The position numbers were made by a program, and so were the translations under genes. A DNA stretch of 64,000 nucleotides from Bacillota bacterium (GTDB taxonomy: Bacteria > Bacillota > Clostridia > Acetivibrionales > JAEXSP01), in contig JAEXSP010000017.1 in the NCBI GenBank assembly GCA_023453795.1, forward strand, positions 1-64,000, given 5' to 3'. This document shows positions 1 to 8,136 of the stretch, piece after piece (the stretch's first letter is position 1; each line of letters begins with the position of its first letter). The notes beneath the pieces were generated by a model that searched no databases, had not been told where the DNA came from, and was given only the letters and a program-made list of their open reading frames with translations.

Positions 1-2
1 AC

Positions 3-779
3 AAGTGGCTTAACAGAAAAGAAAGTACTAATGAACAATTCAATAAAAACCTACTTCGGCTTATCAAAGATGCATATGAAGAGAAAAATGGTATTCTTGG
101 ATATCGTCAAATGACAATCAAGTTGAACCGTGAGCACGATCTCCATGTAAATGAAAAGAGAATCTATAGACTTATGAGAATAATTAACTTAAAATCTGTG
201 TGCCGCAAAAAGAAAAAGAATTACATCAAATCAACACCTGAAATCACTGCAGAGAATGTACTGAACAGAGAATTTTATACAGATGGATTCGGTAAGAAAT
301 GGCTCACAGATGTGACAGAAATGAAATATGGCATTGATAGAAAAGCCTATCTTAGTGCCATACTGGATATGGGAGATAAAAGCATTGTATCTTTTGTACT
401 TGGACACTCAAATAACAATGAACTGGTATTTAGGACATTTGATATTGCCCATCAGGATTATCCTGATGCCAAACCTGTCTTTCATAGTGACAGAGGCTTC
501 CAATACACAACGAAGACATTTAAGAAAAAGCTAGATGATGCAGGTATGACTCAGAGCATGTCAAGAGTTTCTCGCTGCATAGATAATGGACCAATGGAAG
601 CGTTCTGGGGAATGTTAAAATCCGAAATGTATTATCTAAGAAAATTTAATTCATACGATGAAATGGAAGCCGCAGTCATCGATTACATAGATTATTACAA
701 TAACCACCGCTATCAAAAGAGGCTTGGCTGTATGACGCCAATAGAATACAGGCAGCATCTTATGAACCAAGCAGCATAA
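3..779 (+). CDS. IS3-family transposase OrfB (DDE integrase), 5' truncated by window edge
   Basis: This is the catalytic subunit of an IS3-family transposase, normally made as an OrfAB fusion by frameshifting. The frame is open from base 3, so the protein begins upstream of the window; the first ATG seen (111) is internal. The N-terminal part has the HTH_21-like segment ending in NEKRIYRLMR. The RNase H-fold integrase core follows, with the first Asp in WLTDVTEMKYG, the second in FHSDRGFQYT and the Glu in GPMEAFWGMLKSEMYY, giving a complete DDE triad. The C-terminal YYNNHRYQKRLGCMTP motif is typical of the IS150 group. The visible part is intact, so the element could be active if OrfA is also intact. 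Confidence 0.93.
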   Translation, partial: KWLNRKESTNEQFNKNLLRLIKDAYEEKNGILGYRQMTIKLNREHDLHVNEKRIYRLMRIINLKSVCRKKKKNYIKSTPEITAENVLNREFYTDGFGKKWLTDVTEMKYGIDRKAYLSAILDMGDKSIVSFVLGHSNNNELVFRTFDIAHQDYPDAKPVFHSDRGFQYTTKTFKKKLDDAGMTQSMSRVSRCIDNGPMEAFWGMLKSEMYYLRKFNSYDEMEAAVIDYIDYYNNHRYQKRLGCMTPIEYRQHLMNQAA

Positions 780-780
780 A

Positions 781-816
781 AATGACGTCAACCATAGTTA
801 CATGATTGACGTCATT
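781..816 (+). terminator. Hairpin inside the IS right end
   Basis: A perfect 11-bp inverted repeat, AATGACGTCAA at 781-791 and TTGACGTCATT at 806-816, with a 14-base loop, starts one base after the transposase stop codon. A T-rich stretch follows (823-833). It probably acts as the transposase terminator. A role in blocking transcription into or out of the element is possible but not shown. Confidence 0.6.
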
Positions 817-874
817 AAGGAATTTTTATTTTTCCACTGTCTACTTGACAGGGGGCGGTTCAGGCTAGGGGGGG

Positions 875-1189
875 TTAATCGATCTCTATATTAAAATCTT
901 CAAATAGCGGGCCATTTATTTCTATTTTGTTGGTCCATGCTGTAAGGAAGACAAAAACCAGTAAAATTAAAATGATGCTTCCTATACTAACCTCTACTTT
1001 ATAATTCTGCTTATTGGAATAGATAACCGAAAGTATGATTATTTCCAGTCCGAACATTATGAGAACGGCTGCTCCGTAGAGCCACAGATTTTCAAAAAGT
1101 TTAAGTCCGTAAAAACTGTTTATAACAATCAGTATTCCTGCCAGTATCATTGTAAGAGCCAGTGTATATTTTCCTGCTTTTACTCTCAT
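875..1189 (-). CDS. Small three-helix membrane protein
   Basis: A 104-residue hydrophobic protein with three predicted transmembrane segments (about residues 8-28, 35-56 and 67-86) and a short acidic tail ending in FEDFNIEID. I do not recognise a specific family. The topology resembles the LiaI/LiaF-type membrane regions often coded beside DUF4097 proteins. It lies downstream of and on the same strand as the DUF2089 and DUF4097 genes, 135 bases after the latter, so it is probably part of the same envelope-related unit. The stop codon lies just inside the IS boundary, so the insertion did not shorten it. Confidence 0.7.
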   Translation of the reverse strand: MRVKAGKYTLALTMILAGILIVINSFYGLKLFENLWLYGAAVLIMFGLEIIILSVIYSNKQNYKVEVSIGSIILILLVFVFLTAWTNKIEINGPLFEDFNIEID

Positions 1190-1324
1190 AAGTATGCCTC
1201 CCGGAATTGCACCGATGCAATCAAATAGGCTATAGATGAATTTTAATTTAGCTAGTATTATTTGTTTCTACTTATACATCCATGCCTTTATAATTATTTA
1301 CGCAAATATTCTTAATTAGTCTGA

Positions 1325-2512
1325 CTATTTTCCTATTTCGATGTAGCTGTTGCTGGTTTCGGCGCAGATGATGACTTTCTTTGCAAAATTGTCAAACCCC
1401 GTGCTTTCTGTTTCAATAGAGCTTCCGCCGAAACCCTGTCTTCCGATATTCTTATAAAGCATATCGGGAATGAGAAGATTGATATGGCCATGTGTAGTCA
1501 GAGCTTTTATCCTGTACCCCCTGCTTTCGCTGTCATTCGTATCGATCTTTATTCTGCCGTTGGTGCTTTTTATAAACATGCCCATTTCAGGCGAATTGTC
1601 GTTATTTTGAGCATCCTCTATGGTTATCCTTCCATTGGATGTTAATGCTTTAAGGTTCTCAATTTTAATATGCTTTAAATCAATAGGGGAGTTGGATGTG
1701 CTTGCTTCCATTTCACCTGCTGTTACATAGCTTGCAAGTACCTTTGCGTTTTTGGTGCTTAAAGCTATTTTTGCACATTTAACACCCATTAACTCTATTT
1801 GCCCGTTTTTGGTAACAGCCTGAAGGGTATCAGCAATTGAATCTTCAACGTAAATTTTTGCGTTGGTGGTAGAAATCCTTATTTCTTTTAGCTTTGCCGC
1901 AGGAAGCAATATTTCATGGGCAACGCTCATACATGAAGGATTATTCAGCTTTATTGATATGGTATCAGTACTGCTTTCAAAAGAGAGAGAATCAATTGCG
2001 TTGCTTAGCTTGCTTCTTATTTTGGAATTTATAACAATCTTATTACCTGAAGCTTTTTTTATAACAACCTGTCCGTTAATTGCCTCGACATTCAAGGTCA
2101 TGCCTTCTGATGCTTCTACACTGAAGCTTTTATCTACAGCTTCCAGATTGCCGAAATATCTGAATGAATTGGTATCAACGAAGCTCCCGACAAAGTCGGT
2201 CATTTTATCAACAAGACCGAAGGTAGTCTCGGCAAGGTTCCTTCCGAGTTTTTCAGCCTTCTGGCTGAAGTCCTCCATTATTCGGTCGAAATCCCTTGTG
2301 TTATTTTTAGACTTAAAGTCTTTCTTCCAATTATCAAACCCGGATTTATCTTCCTGAGGACCTGACTGGTTCTGCTGCTTTGATGAACTCTGGCCCGGAA
2401 CATTTTTCTGCCCGTTATCCAGCGCTTCTATCAGTCTTGCGGCTTCCTCGCTTGTTACCTTGCCTTCCTCAAGCATTTTTAGTATCAGCATCTTTTCATC
2501 ATTTAATGACAT
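1325..2512 (-). CDS. DUF4097-family beta-repeat protein with N-terminal SHOCT-like helix pair
   Basis: A 395-residue protein. Residues 1-33 form a short helical module with the motif MLEEGKVTSEEAARLIEAL. A Gln/Ser/Pro-rich linker follows (about 34-70), and from about residue 130 there are repeated beta strands typical of DUF4097 (YvlB/LiaG-like) proteins, with recurring segments such as ALTSNGRITIED, ISTTNAKIYVED and STNGRIKIDT. There is no signal peptide. In Firmicutes such genes often sit with envelope-stress or PspC/LiaF-like genes; a direct biochemical role is not established. The start is fixed by GAGGAGG about 7 bases upstream. The gene follows the DUF2089 gene by 19 bases, so the two are surely co-transcribed. 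Confidence 0.85.
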   Translation of the reverse strand: MSLNDEKMLILKMLEEGKVTSEEAARLIEALDNGQKNVPGQSSSKQQNQSGPQEDKSGFDNWKKDFKSKNNTRDFDRIMEDFSQKAEKLGRNLAETTFGLVDKMTDFVGSFVDTNSFRYFGNLEAVDKSFSVEASEGMTLNVEAINGQVVIKKASGNKIVINSKIRSKLSNAIDSLSFESSTDTISIKLNNPSCMSVAHEILLPAAKLKEIRISTTNAKIYVEDSIADTLQAVTKNGQIELMGVKCAKIALSTKNAKVLASYVTAGEMEASTSNSPIDLKHIKIENLKALTSNGRITIEDAQNNDNSPEMGMFIKSTNGRIKIDTNDSESRGYRIKALTTHGHINLLIPDMLYKNIGRQGFGGSSIETESTGFDNFAKKVIICAETSNSYIEIGK

Positions 2513-2531
2513 GCTACAACCTCCTCATATA

Positions 2532-2900
2532 CTAATCATTGAGCAGGGTCACTGCTTCTTCTGCTGTTATTTCACCATTGTTCAAACGATCCAGAATATC
2601 CTTTTTTTTAGCTGAATTGTATTGGTCGGGTTCTGTTTTGTATCCAAGGGCACCTGCAACATCTTCCAAACGGCTTTTTACGGTAGGGTAGGATATGCCC
2701 AGTTCCTTTTCGACCTCTTTAATGTTTCCTCTGCATTTAATAAAAGCATCAAGAAAGGCCTTCTGCTCTGTTGTAAGCTTGCAGAATCGGCATGGTTGAA
2801 AGTGGCCTTCTATTGCGGTTTCACATCTTCCACAATATATTCTTGTTACTTCTGTGTTGCTTCCGCAAACAGGACATTTTCCTAAAATCTCACCTGCCAC
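2532..2900 (-). CDS. DUF2089 family zinc-ribbon / HTH protein
   Basis: A 122-residue protein, probably a transcriptional regulator. It begins at a GTG preceded by AGAGGTG. Residues 9-39 hold two Cys pairs (CPVC, CGRC) and a further CRFC, a zinc-ribbon arrangement. Residues 40-85 form a helix-turn-helix-like region (KEVEKELGISYPTVKSRLEDV), as in DUF2089 proteins. The tail ILDRLNNGEITAEEAVTLL repeats the motif found at the start of the DUF4097 protein coded next. The neighbouring membrane and DUF4097 proteins are its likely targets or partners; that is inference from the gene order and the shared motif. Confidence 0.85.
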   Translation of the reverse strand: MAGEILGKCPVCGSNTEVTRIYCGRCETAIEGHFQPCRFCKLTTEQKAFLDAFIKCRGNIKEVEKELGISYPTVKSRLEDVAGALGYKTEPDQYNSAKKKDILDRLNNGEITAEEAVTLLND

Positions 2901-3112
2901 ACAATCACCTCTAAGTTAAAAGACTTTATTTAATAATATGCCCAAGTTTAATGTATGTCAATATAATAATTAAAATAATTAATATAGTTATTAAAATAAT
3001 TAATATTAGAATTAATTTATTAAAAGTATTCTCAATATGTGTTGTTATTAAATGCTTAAAGATACAGATTTATTTATTTTTGTAGAAATGCATTATGGGA
3101 AACTAAAACAGA

Positions 3113-3140
3113 AAAAAATGTGGTGCTGACCACATTTTTT
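3113..3140 (-). terminator. Rho-independent terminator after recR
   Basis: AAAAAATGTGGT (3113-3124) pairs perfectly with ACCACATTTTTT (3129-3140) around a GCTG loop, making a 12-bp stem flanked by A and T runs on both strands. It lies 20 bases after the recR stop codon. The symmetry means it could also stop plus-strand transcription. Confidence 0.9.
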
Positions 3141-3159
3141 ATAGTTGATTGTTATAAAA

Positions 3160-3759
3160 TTAAAGCTCGCGTCTTCCTTCCAATGCCTTGGCTAAGGTGA
3201 CTTCATCGGCATACTCCAGATCTCCGCCGACGGGAATGCCGTGAGCTATCCTGGTAGTCTTGATTCCAAGCGGTTTGAGCAGCTTGGAAATATACATGGC
3301 TGTTGCCTCGCCTTCGATATTGGGGTTCGTTGCAAGGATGACTTCATTGACACCGCCCTGTGCAATTCTTGCAAGCAGCTCTTTGATTTTAATATCTTCC
3401 GGACCGATTCCTTCCATGGGGGATATAGCACCGTGAAGAACATGATAAAGGCCTTTGAATTCTTTGATCCTTTCCATGGCAACAACATCCCTCGGATCTT
3501 CAACAACACATATCGATGCATGGTCTCTGTCCGCTCCGCTGCATAAGGAACAGGGATCTACATCTGTTAGGTTGCTGCAAACGGAACAGTAACGTGTTTT
3601 CAGCTTGGCCTCCCTTATAGCATCCGAAAGGTTGTCGACCTTTTCCTGAGGCAGGTTCAGGACATGAAATGCGAGCCTTTGGGCTGTTTTATGTCCTATA
3701 CCGGGAAGCTTCTCGAATTCTTCAACAAGCCGTGCAACCGGAGCTGCATAATAGCTCAT
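3160..3759 (-). CDS. recR: Recombination mediator protein RecR
   Basis: RecR acts with RecO (and RecF) to load RecA on single-stranded DNA during gap and break repair. The 199-residue length is normal. An N-terminal helix-hairpin-helix (GIGHKTAQRLAFH, about 19-31) is followed by a four-Cys zinc finger (CSVC...CSLC, about 58-73) and a TOPRIM domain starting at ICVVEDPRDVVAMER (about 84-98) and ending in IAHGIPVGGDLEYAD, where the family's Walker-B-like segment lies. It is the last gene of the dnaX-ybaB-recR order that is conserved across Firmicutes, 76 bases after ybaB, and is followed by a strong terminator. Confidence 0.98.
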   Translation of the reverse strand: MSYYAAPVARLVEEFEKLPGIGHKTAQRLAFHVLNLPQEKVDNLSDAIREAKLKTRYCSVCSNLTDVDPCSLCSGADRDHASICVVEDPRDVVAMERIKEFKGLYHVLHGAISPMEGIGPEDIKIKELLARIAQGGVNEVILATNPNIEGEATAMYISKLLKPLGIKTTRIAHGIPVGGDLEYADEVTLAKALEGRREL

Positions 3760-3835
3760 ACATACACACCCTTCGTATAATTAACAATGCCAATTATAAG
3801 TTTTATTGTCCATTGTTCGCTAATCGTTAATAGAC

Positions 3836-4183
3836 TTAGAAAAGACCTGGCATTCCACCGAGTCCGCCGGTAATTTTGCCCATCTCTCCGTTAACCATTT
3901 CATCAGCTTTCCTGATTGCTTCGTTAACCGCAGCAAGTATCAAATCCTGAAGCATTTCAACATCATCAGGGTCGACAACCTCAGGTTTAATAGTAATTTC
4001 CTTAATTTCCTTCTTGCCGCTTGCTACTACGGTAATTGCTCCGCCGCCTGCAGTAGCTTCAACAGTCTTTTCCTGCAATTCTTCCTGCAGTTTTTCCATG
4101 TCCTTCTGCATTTTCTGCGCCTGCTTCATGAGATTGGCCATGTTTCCGCCACCGCCAAAACCCGGAAAACCACCTTTTGCCAT
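3836..4183 (-). CDS. YbaB/EbfC family nucleoid-associated protein
   Basis: A 115-residue small DNA-binding protein of the YbaB/EbfC family, which binds DNA as a dimer and coats the nucleoid. The N-terminus is Gly-rich (GGFPGFGGGGNMANLM), followed by the family's long helix MKQAQKMQKDMEKLQEELQ, then the beta sheet with GGGAITVVASGKKEIKEI and the conserved VDPDDVEMLQDLILAAVNEA. It sits between dnaX and recR, its usual place, and AGGAGG lies about 7 bases ahead of the ATG. Confidence 0.95.
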   Translation of the reverse strand: MAKGGFPGFGGGGNMANLMKQAQKMQKDMEKLQEELQEKTVEATAGGGAITVVASGKKEIKEITIKPEVVDPDDVEMLQDLILAAVNEAIRKADEMVNGEMGKITGGLGGMPGLF

Positions 4184-4397
4184 ATGTCAATTCCTCCTGT
4201 TTCATATCATTAATATTAAAGTATTACAAACACCATAATTATATATTAAAAATATGGAATCTTACAAGGGTGTAATATTCTTTTATTGCAGAAAACAAAG
4301 TAAGGGCAGATATAGAATCTGCCCCTACAATAACGTTGGAAATATTATTCTTTCAATTATTCAAACGGTATACGAATCATTCGGAAGGCTTTTATAA

Positions 4398-6041
4398 TCA
4401 CTCATCTATGATGTTAACCGGTATATTCAGCCGCTCCGAGAGGTCCTTGGCTTTGCCGATGAAGGCTTCCTCCTCTGTTGGCTTCGGGGGTTTTAAGCTT
4501 GGGATGTCCTTAAGTTCGCTTTCGTTGAGGCATTTTATATGAACTTCCCTGCCGAGTTTTTTTGATGCATAGGATTCCACTATTTCAAGGTTCTCGGCTT
4601 TGGAGACTAATACCTTGCTGAACCCGTTTGTGCCGGAGAAGACAATCCCTATGAATTTGTTGTCCAGCTCTACGGCTTTGGTGTCAAGAAGGTTGGTGTA
4701 CAGTGCCAGTCTTCCTATGTTTTTGAGTTCATTTATGATTTCACCCCAGGCTTCGAGGTACTGACCTTTAAAAGCAGTTCCTTTAGATTGCTTGCTTTCC
4801 GATGGAGCAGCCTTCTGGGAAACAGGCTTACTATCTGCAGGGCTGCTTACAGGAGCAGTTTTCGATGTAGCCGGGGAATAGCTGAAATTACCTGTGTTTA
4901 TTTTATTCTCAAGAGAAGCCAGCCTTTCCATTACACCGCTCAGATCCGGATTATAATTACCCTCGCAGAGCTTTATTAGAAGAACCTCAAGCATAATCCT
5001 GGGGTGGGCGGACCACTTCAGGCTCGATTCCATCTGTGACAGCTCTCTGATAATACAGATTATATCTTCCTTCTGAAGCTGCCTGCTTAGTTTTACCATG
5101 CTTTCGATTGTCTCGGCTGATGCTTCGATAACGTCCTTGTAGTTATCCGTTATCTTGCATATCAAAAGATTCCGGTAGTAGAAAATCATGTCTGAAACAA
5201 ACTGGGGTATGTCTTTTCCGCTCATCATAAGCTCATTGACAAGCAAGAGTATACGGTTTACATCCCTGGACATGATTGTACTTGCTACATCTGCAATAAA
5301 CGTATCATTGACAAGTCCGATTATTGACAGTACATCTTTATAAGCTATTTCCGAATTACCGACAGATATGCACTGGTCAAGTATACTTATCGCATCTCTT
5401 AGAGCACCATCCGACATTTTTGCTATCAGCCTGGCTGCATCCTTATGAAGCGTGACCGAGCTTTCTTTTGAAATAGTGTCAAGACGCTCCATTATGCTTT
5501 CAACGGATATCCTTCTGAAGTCAAATCTTTGACAGCGGGACAGAATCGTCGCAGGAAGCTTATGGGGGTCTGTTGTGGCAAGTATAAAGACTACATGGCT
5601 GGGGGGCTCTTCGAGAGTCTTCAGCAGGGCGTTAAACGCTCCGGTAGACAGCATGTGTACTTCATCTATAATATAAACCTTGTATTTGCTTTGAGACGGT
5701 GCGTATATGACTTCATCACGAATCTCTCTAATGTTGTCTACACTGTTATTTGACGCGGCATCTATTTCTATGACATCGAGAATGTTTTCGGAAAGTATTC
5801 CCTTGCAGATCTCACATTTGTTGCAGGGATCTCCGTCGTGGGGGTCAAGACAGTTTATTGCTCTTGCAAAGATTTTAGCCATAGTTGTCTTGCCGGTGCC
5901 CCTTGTACCGCAAAATAAATAGGCATGGGCAATCCTTTGCTGATTTACGCTGTGCTTGAGCGTTTTGACAACATGCTCCTGCTCGACTACATCTTCGAAT
6001 ATCAACGGCCGCCATTTCCTGTATAGAGCTATATAAGACAT
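4398..6041 (-). CDS. dnaX: DNA polymerase III subunit gamma/tau
   Basis: The ATPase core of the clamp loader, which opens the beta clamp and holds the replisome together. The 547-residue protein has the AAA+ Walker A GTRGTGKTT (about 45-53), the zinc-binding cysteines ending CNKCEIC (about 64-79), Walker B YIIDEVHML (about 123-131), and the sensor/arginine region ILSRCQRFDFRR. The collar domain follows, then a Ser/Pro/Lys-rich linker (about 390-425) and a tau-like C-terminal domain. I see no long A run of the kind that programs the E. coli frameshift. Start: CACAGGAGGAACC directly ahead of ATG. It is separated from the HD-GYP gene upstream by a terminator, so it should have its own promoter in 6042-6146. 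Confidence 0.97.
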   Translation of the reverse strand: MSYIALYRKWRPLIFEDVVEQEHVVKTLKHSVNQQRIAHAYLFCGTRGTGKTTMAKIFARAINCLDPHDGDPCNKCEICKGILSENILDVIEIDAASNNSVDNIREIRDEVIYAPSQSKYKVYIIDEVHMLSTGAFNALLKTLEEPPSHVVFILATTDPHKLPATILSRCQRFDFRRISVESIMERLDTISKESSVTLHKDAARLIAKMSDGALRDAISILDQCISVGNSEIAYKDVLSIIGLVNDTFIADVASTIMSRDVNRILLLVNELMMSGKDIPQFVSDMIFYYRNLLICKITDNYKDVIEASAETIESMVKLSRQLQKEDIICIIRELSQMESSLKWSAHPRIMLEVLLIKLCEGNYNPDLSGVMERLASLENKINTGNFSYSPATSKTAPVSSPADSKPVSQKAAPSESKQSKGTAFKGQYLEAWGEIINELKNIGRLALYTNLLDTKAVELDNKFIGIVFSGTNGFSKVLVSKAENLEIVESYASKKLGREVHIKCLNESELKDIPSLKPPKPTEEEAFIGKAKDLSERLNIPVNIIDE

Positions 6042-6146
6042 GGTTCCTCCTGTGTGTTTTCTCCCGTCCCGGACGTGTGCAGTGCCAGGGGGAGATATAG
6101 CGCTGTTTTTCCCTTATATCATAGCATATAATTAAAAACAAAAGAA

Positions 6147-6162
6147 GGGCGCATAAGCGCCC
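6147..6162 (-). terminator. Rho-independent terminator after the HD-GYP gene
   Basis: Read on the minus strand, GGGCGC (6162-6157) pairs with GCGCCC (6152-6147) around a four-base loop and is followed by TTCTTTTGTTTTT. It lies 17 bases beyond the stop codon of the HD-GYP gene and should separate it from dnaX. Confidence 0.88.
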
Positions 6163-6179
6163 CCGCATGAAAAATCTTT

Positions 6180-7631
6180 TTAACTAGCCCTTTGTGTATT
6201 CATTATTTCCACCATGCAATCAACCAGCTGTGGGTTGAACTGGGTAGACTTGTTTGAAACAAGCTCTTTCAATGCGATGTCCGAGCCTAGTGCACTCCTG
6301 TACGATCTGCTTGAAGTCATTGCGTCATAGGCGTCCGCAACAGCAATAATCTGTGCTTCAATGGTAATGTCATTCCCCGCCAGTCCGTAGGGATAGCCTT
6401 TACCGTCATACCTTTCATGATGGAATGCGATGGCTTTAAGCGTTCGGTCAGAAAAGCCTACGGGGTAGAGGATTTTGTTGCTGATCAGCGGATGCTGCTT
6501 GATGACTTCATATTCATCAGATGTAAGTTTTTCGGGCTTAAGAAGTATATTGTCACTTATTCCGATTTTCCCGATGTCGTGCAGTATGCCGGCTATTTTA
6601 ATTTCTTCGACCTGCTCCTTCGGAAGCTTAAGCATTTTTGCAACGGATGTTGCGTACTGGGATACTCTCTGGGAATGCCCCTCTGTATATTTATCCTTGG
6701 CTTCTACAGCGGCGATCAACGCATCTATGGTATTGAAAAAGTACTTTTTTGAGGTTTCATAAAGGAGAGCGTTGTCAATGGCGACTGCGGCGCTGGTTGC
6801 TATTGATGAAATCAAATTAATGTCATTCTCTTTTATTTCAGAAGAGAAACCGATTGAAAGAACGCCGATGTCTTTGTTTTTAACTTTTATGGGCATAAAT
6901 AAAAATTCCTGTATCGGCATGACTTGTTCATTAAGATCACTATCACTAAGCAAATGCCTTATTTCTGAAGCTGTGCATATATGATGGCCTCCTATTGACT
7001 TCATAAGGAAGGCCTGGCATAAAACCTCGTCCTCAAATTGATTTATATTACCGGATGCTTCAAAGTATGAACCAGAATATGCAGTGGTATGCAAATTGGA
7101 CGAGCCTGTGCCGATCAAGCTGAGAATGCAGGCAGGACATCCGAGAATACCTGTTATTTCATTGACAATCAGTTTTGAGAGTTCGTCAATATCGAGTGTT
7201 GAGGTTATGGATTTACTTATGGAGTTAAGTATCCCCAGTTCTATTGACTGGTTTTTCAGCTTTTTATTGCTATTTTCAAGATCACTCATGATTTCATTGA
7301 AGGCGCAGGCAATTTCACCTATTTCATTTCTGTTGCTTAAATTAAACCTGTGTGTGCCGGAGCTTTTCTTATGTTTTTGGATCCCCTCTTTAAGGATGGT
7401 GAGCGGCTCGATAACGCTTTTTTTCAATAGAACAAAACATAAAAGAATAAGAATAGACAGCAATATGACTGCAACAGCTTCCATTACTATGTAGTACAAT
7501 AATTTTGAGTCCACAGTTGTGACCATAATGAGATAAACATTACAAAAAATCAATGATAGTAATGCCGAGGAAACGCATACAAACAAAAATATAAGACTCT
7601 TCTTTATAGATATGTTTTTATCTTTTTCCAT
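6180..7631 (-). CDS. Membrane HAMP-GAF-HD-GYP protein, probable c-di-GMP phosphodiesterase
   Basis: Likely hydrolyses cyclic di-GMP at the membrane. The 483-residue protein has two transmembrane helices near the N-terminus (about 8-30 and 40-66), a HAMP-like linker (FNEIMSDLENSNKKL), a GAF sensor domain (about 140-290), and an HD-GYP domain. The HD-GYP part has EGHSQRVSQYA, the metal-binding HDIGKIGI, HHERYDGKGYP with the GYP signature (FHHERYDGKGYPYGL), and ADAYDAMTSSRSYR, so the catalytic residues look complete. The start chosen is the ATG at 7631 with AAGGA six bases ahead; the open frame could extend two codons to a TTG. It lies between the SRP RNA gene and dnaX and has its own terminator. 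The GAF ligand is unknown. Confidence 0.92.
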   Translation of the reverse strand: MEKDKNISIKKSLIFLFVCVSSALLSLIFCNVYLIMVTTVDSKLLYYIVMEAVAVILLSILILLCFVLLKKSVIEPLTILKEGIQKHKKSSGTHRFNLSNRNEIGEIACAFNEIMSDLENSNKKLKNQSIELGILNSISKSITSTLDIDELSKLIVNEITGILGCPACILSLIGTGSSNLHTTAYSGSYFEASGNINQFEDEVLCQAFLMKSIGGHHICTASEIRHLLSDSDLNEQVMPIQEFLFMPIKVKNKDIGVLSIGFSSEIKENDINLISSIATSAAVAIDNALLYETSKKYFFNTIDALIAAVEAKDKYTEGHSQRVSQYATSVAKMLKLPKEQVEEIKIAGILHDIGKIGISDNILLKPEKLTSDEYEVIKQHPLISNKILYPVGFSDRTLKAIAFHHERYDGKGYPYGLAGNDITIEAQIIAVADAYDAMTSSRSYRSALGSDIALKELVSNKSTQFNPQLVDCMVEIMNTQRAS

Positions 7632-7733
7632 GTACAATCCTTAACTTAATTCTACATATTTCTACATATTTCATCGACTATAGGATATCATAAATTATAC
7701 TATATTGGAATAGGTTCAAAGTTTTATAAATGA

Positions 7734-7757
7734 AAAAAGGCCTATACAGACCTTTTT
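7734..7757 (-). terminator. Terminator of the SRP RNA gene
   Basis: On the minus strand AAAAAGGTC (7757-7749) pairs with GGCCTTTTT (7742-7734), with one G-U pair, over a six-base loop, and ends in a T run. It lies just past the 3' end of the SRP RNA. Confidence 0.85.
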
Positions 7758-7767
7758 AAATATTTGA

Positions 7768-8039
7768 TTGGCCGTGCACCTATTTCCGACTTGCTCATAC
7801 AAGCGTAACCAACGCAGTTAACTCTAACCAGGCAACCCCACGGCACACGAAAGTGCCCGCTTACCGCTGCTTTCTTCCGAACCTGACGGAGTTCACAGGG
7901 TTCCGTTGCGTAAGACCCAGTTTTCATTGCCACTTGCGAAGGGCAGACCATACACGATAAAGCCTCGAATAGGAGTTCAACCCTGCTATAGCGGATTGCA
8001 GGCAGAGGGTGCCGCTAACTCCCCATCTAGCACGACCAA
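7768..8039 (-). ncRNA. ffs: Signal recognition particle RNA, long Bacillus type
   Basis: RNA scaffold of the signal recognition particle, which with Ffh delivers nascent membrane and secreted proteins to the translocon. About 272 nt on the minus strand. The conserved apical Ffh-binding loop is GTCAGGTTCGGAAGAAAGCAG (the part read as GGTTCGGAAGAAAGCAGC), and the 5' domain begins CGTGCTAGATGGGGAG, as in the B. subtilis scRNA with an Alu domain. The ends pair: TTGGTCGTGC at the 5' end with GCACGGCCAA at the 3' end (one G-U). The ends given are the limits of this helix; the mature ends may differ by a few bases. A SRP RNA gene upstream of dnaX is normal in Firmicutes, but here an HD-GYP gene lies between. 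Confidence 0.96.
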
Positions 8040-8067
8040 ACTTGACAAAATTAAAGTGACTTAAAAT

Positions 8068-8097
8068 ATTATACTTTAAAAGCGTATATAATATCAA
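8068..8097 (-). promoter_or_regulatory. Probable sigma-A promoter of the SRP RNA gene
   Basis: On the minus strand, TTGATA (8097-8092) and TATAAT (8073-8068) are 18 bases apart. Transcription would begin near 8060, about 20 bases ahead of the mature 5' end, which fits a precursor that is trimmed, as in B. subtilis. Confidence 0.65.
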
Positions 8098-8136
8098 GTC
8101 ATTTTCCGTATATATAAGATGTATTTTTTGGAATAC

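Larger units (their letters stand above)
1..862 (+). mobile_element. IS3-family (IS150-like) insertion sequence, right part
   Basis: The window opens inside an insertion sequence. It holds most of the OrfB transposase, a hairpin just after its stop codon and a right end that reads ...ACAGGGGGCGGTTCA, closing with CA at 861-862 as IS3-family elements do (TG...CA). The left end and OrfA lie outside the window, so neither the matching inverted repeat nor a target duplication can be checked. The exact right boundary is inferred from the family pattern. The element stops only about 12 bases before the stop codon of the convergent membrane-protein gene at 875-1189, which it leaves intact. Confidence 0.85.

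Noticed and set aside
4398..6041. Programmed frameshift for a short gamma form of DnaX
   Set aside because: I see no long A run with a stem in the middle of the gene.
7742..7951. 69-codon ORF on the minus strand
   Set aside because: It lies inside the SRP RNA gene and has no ribosome binding site.
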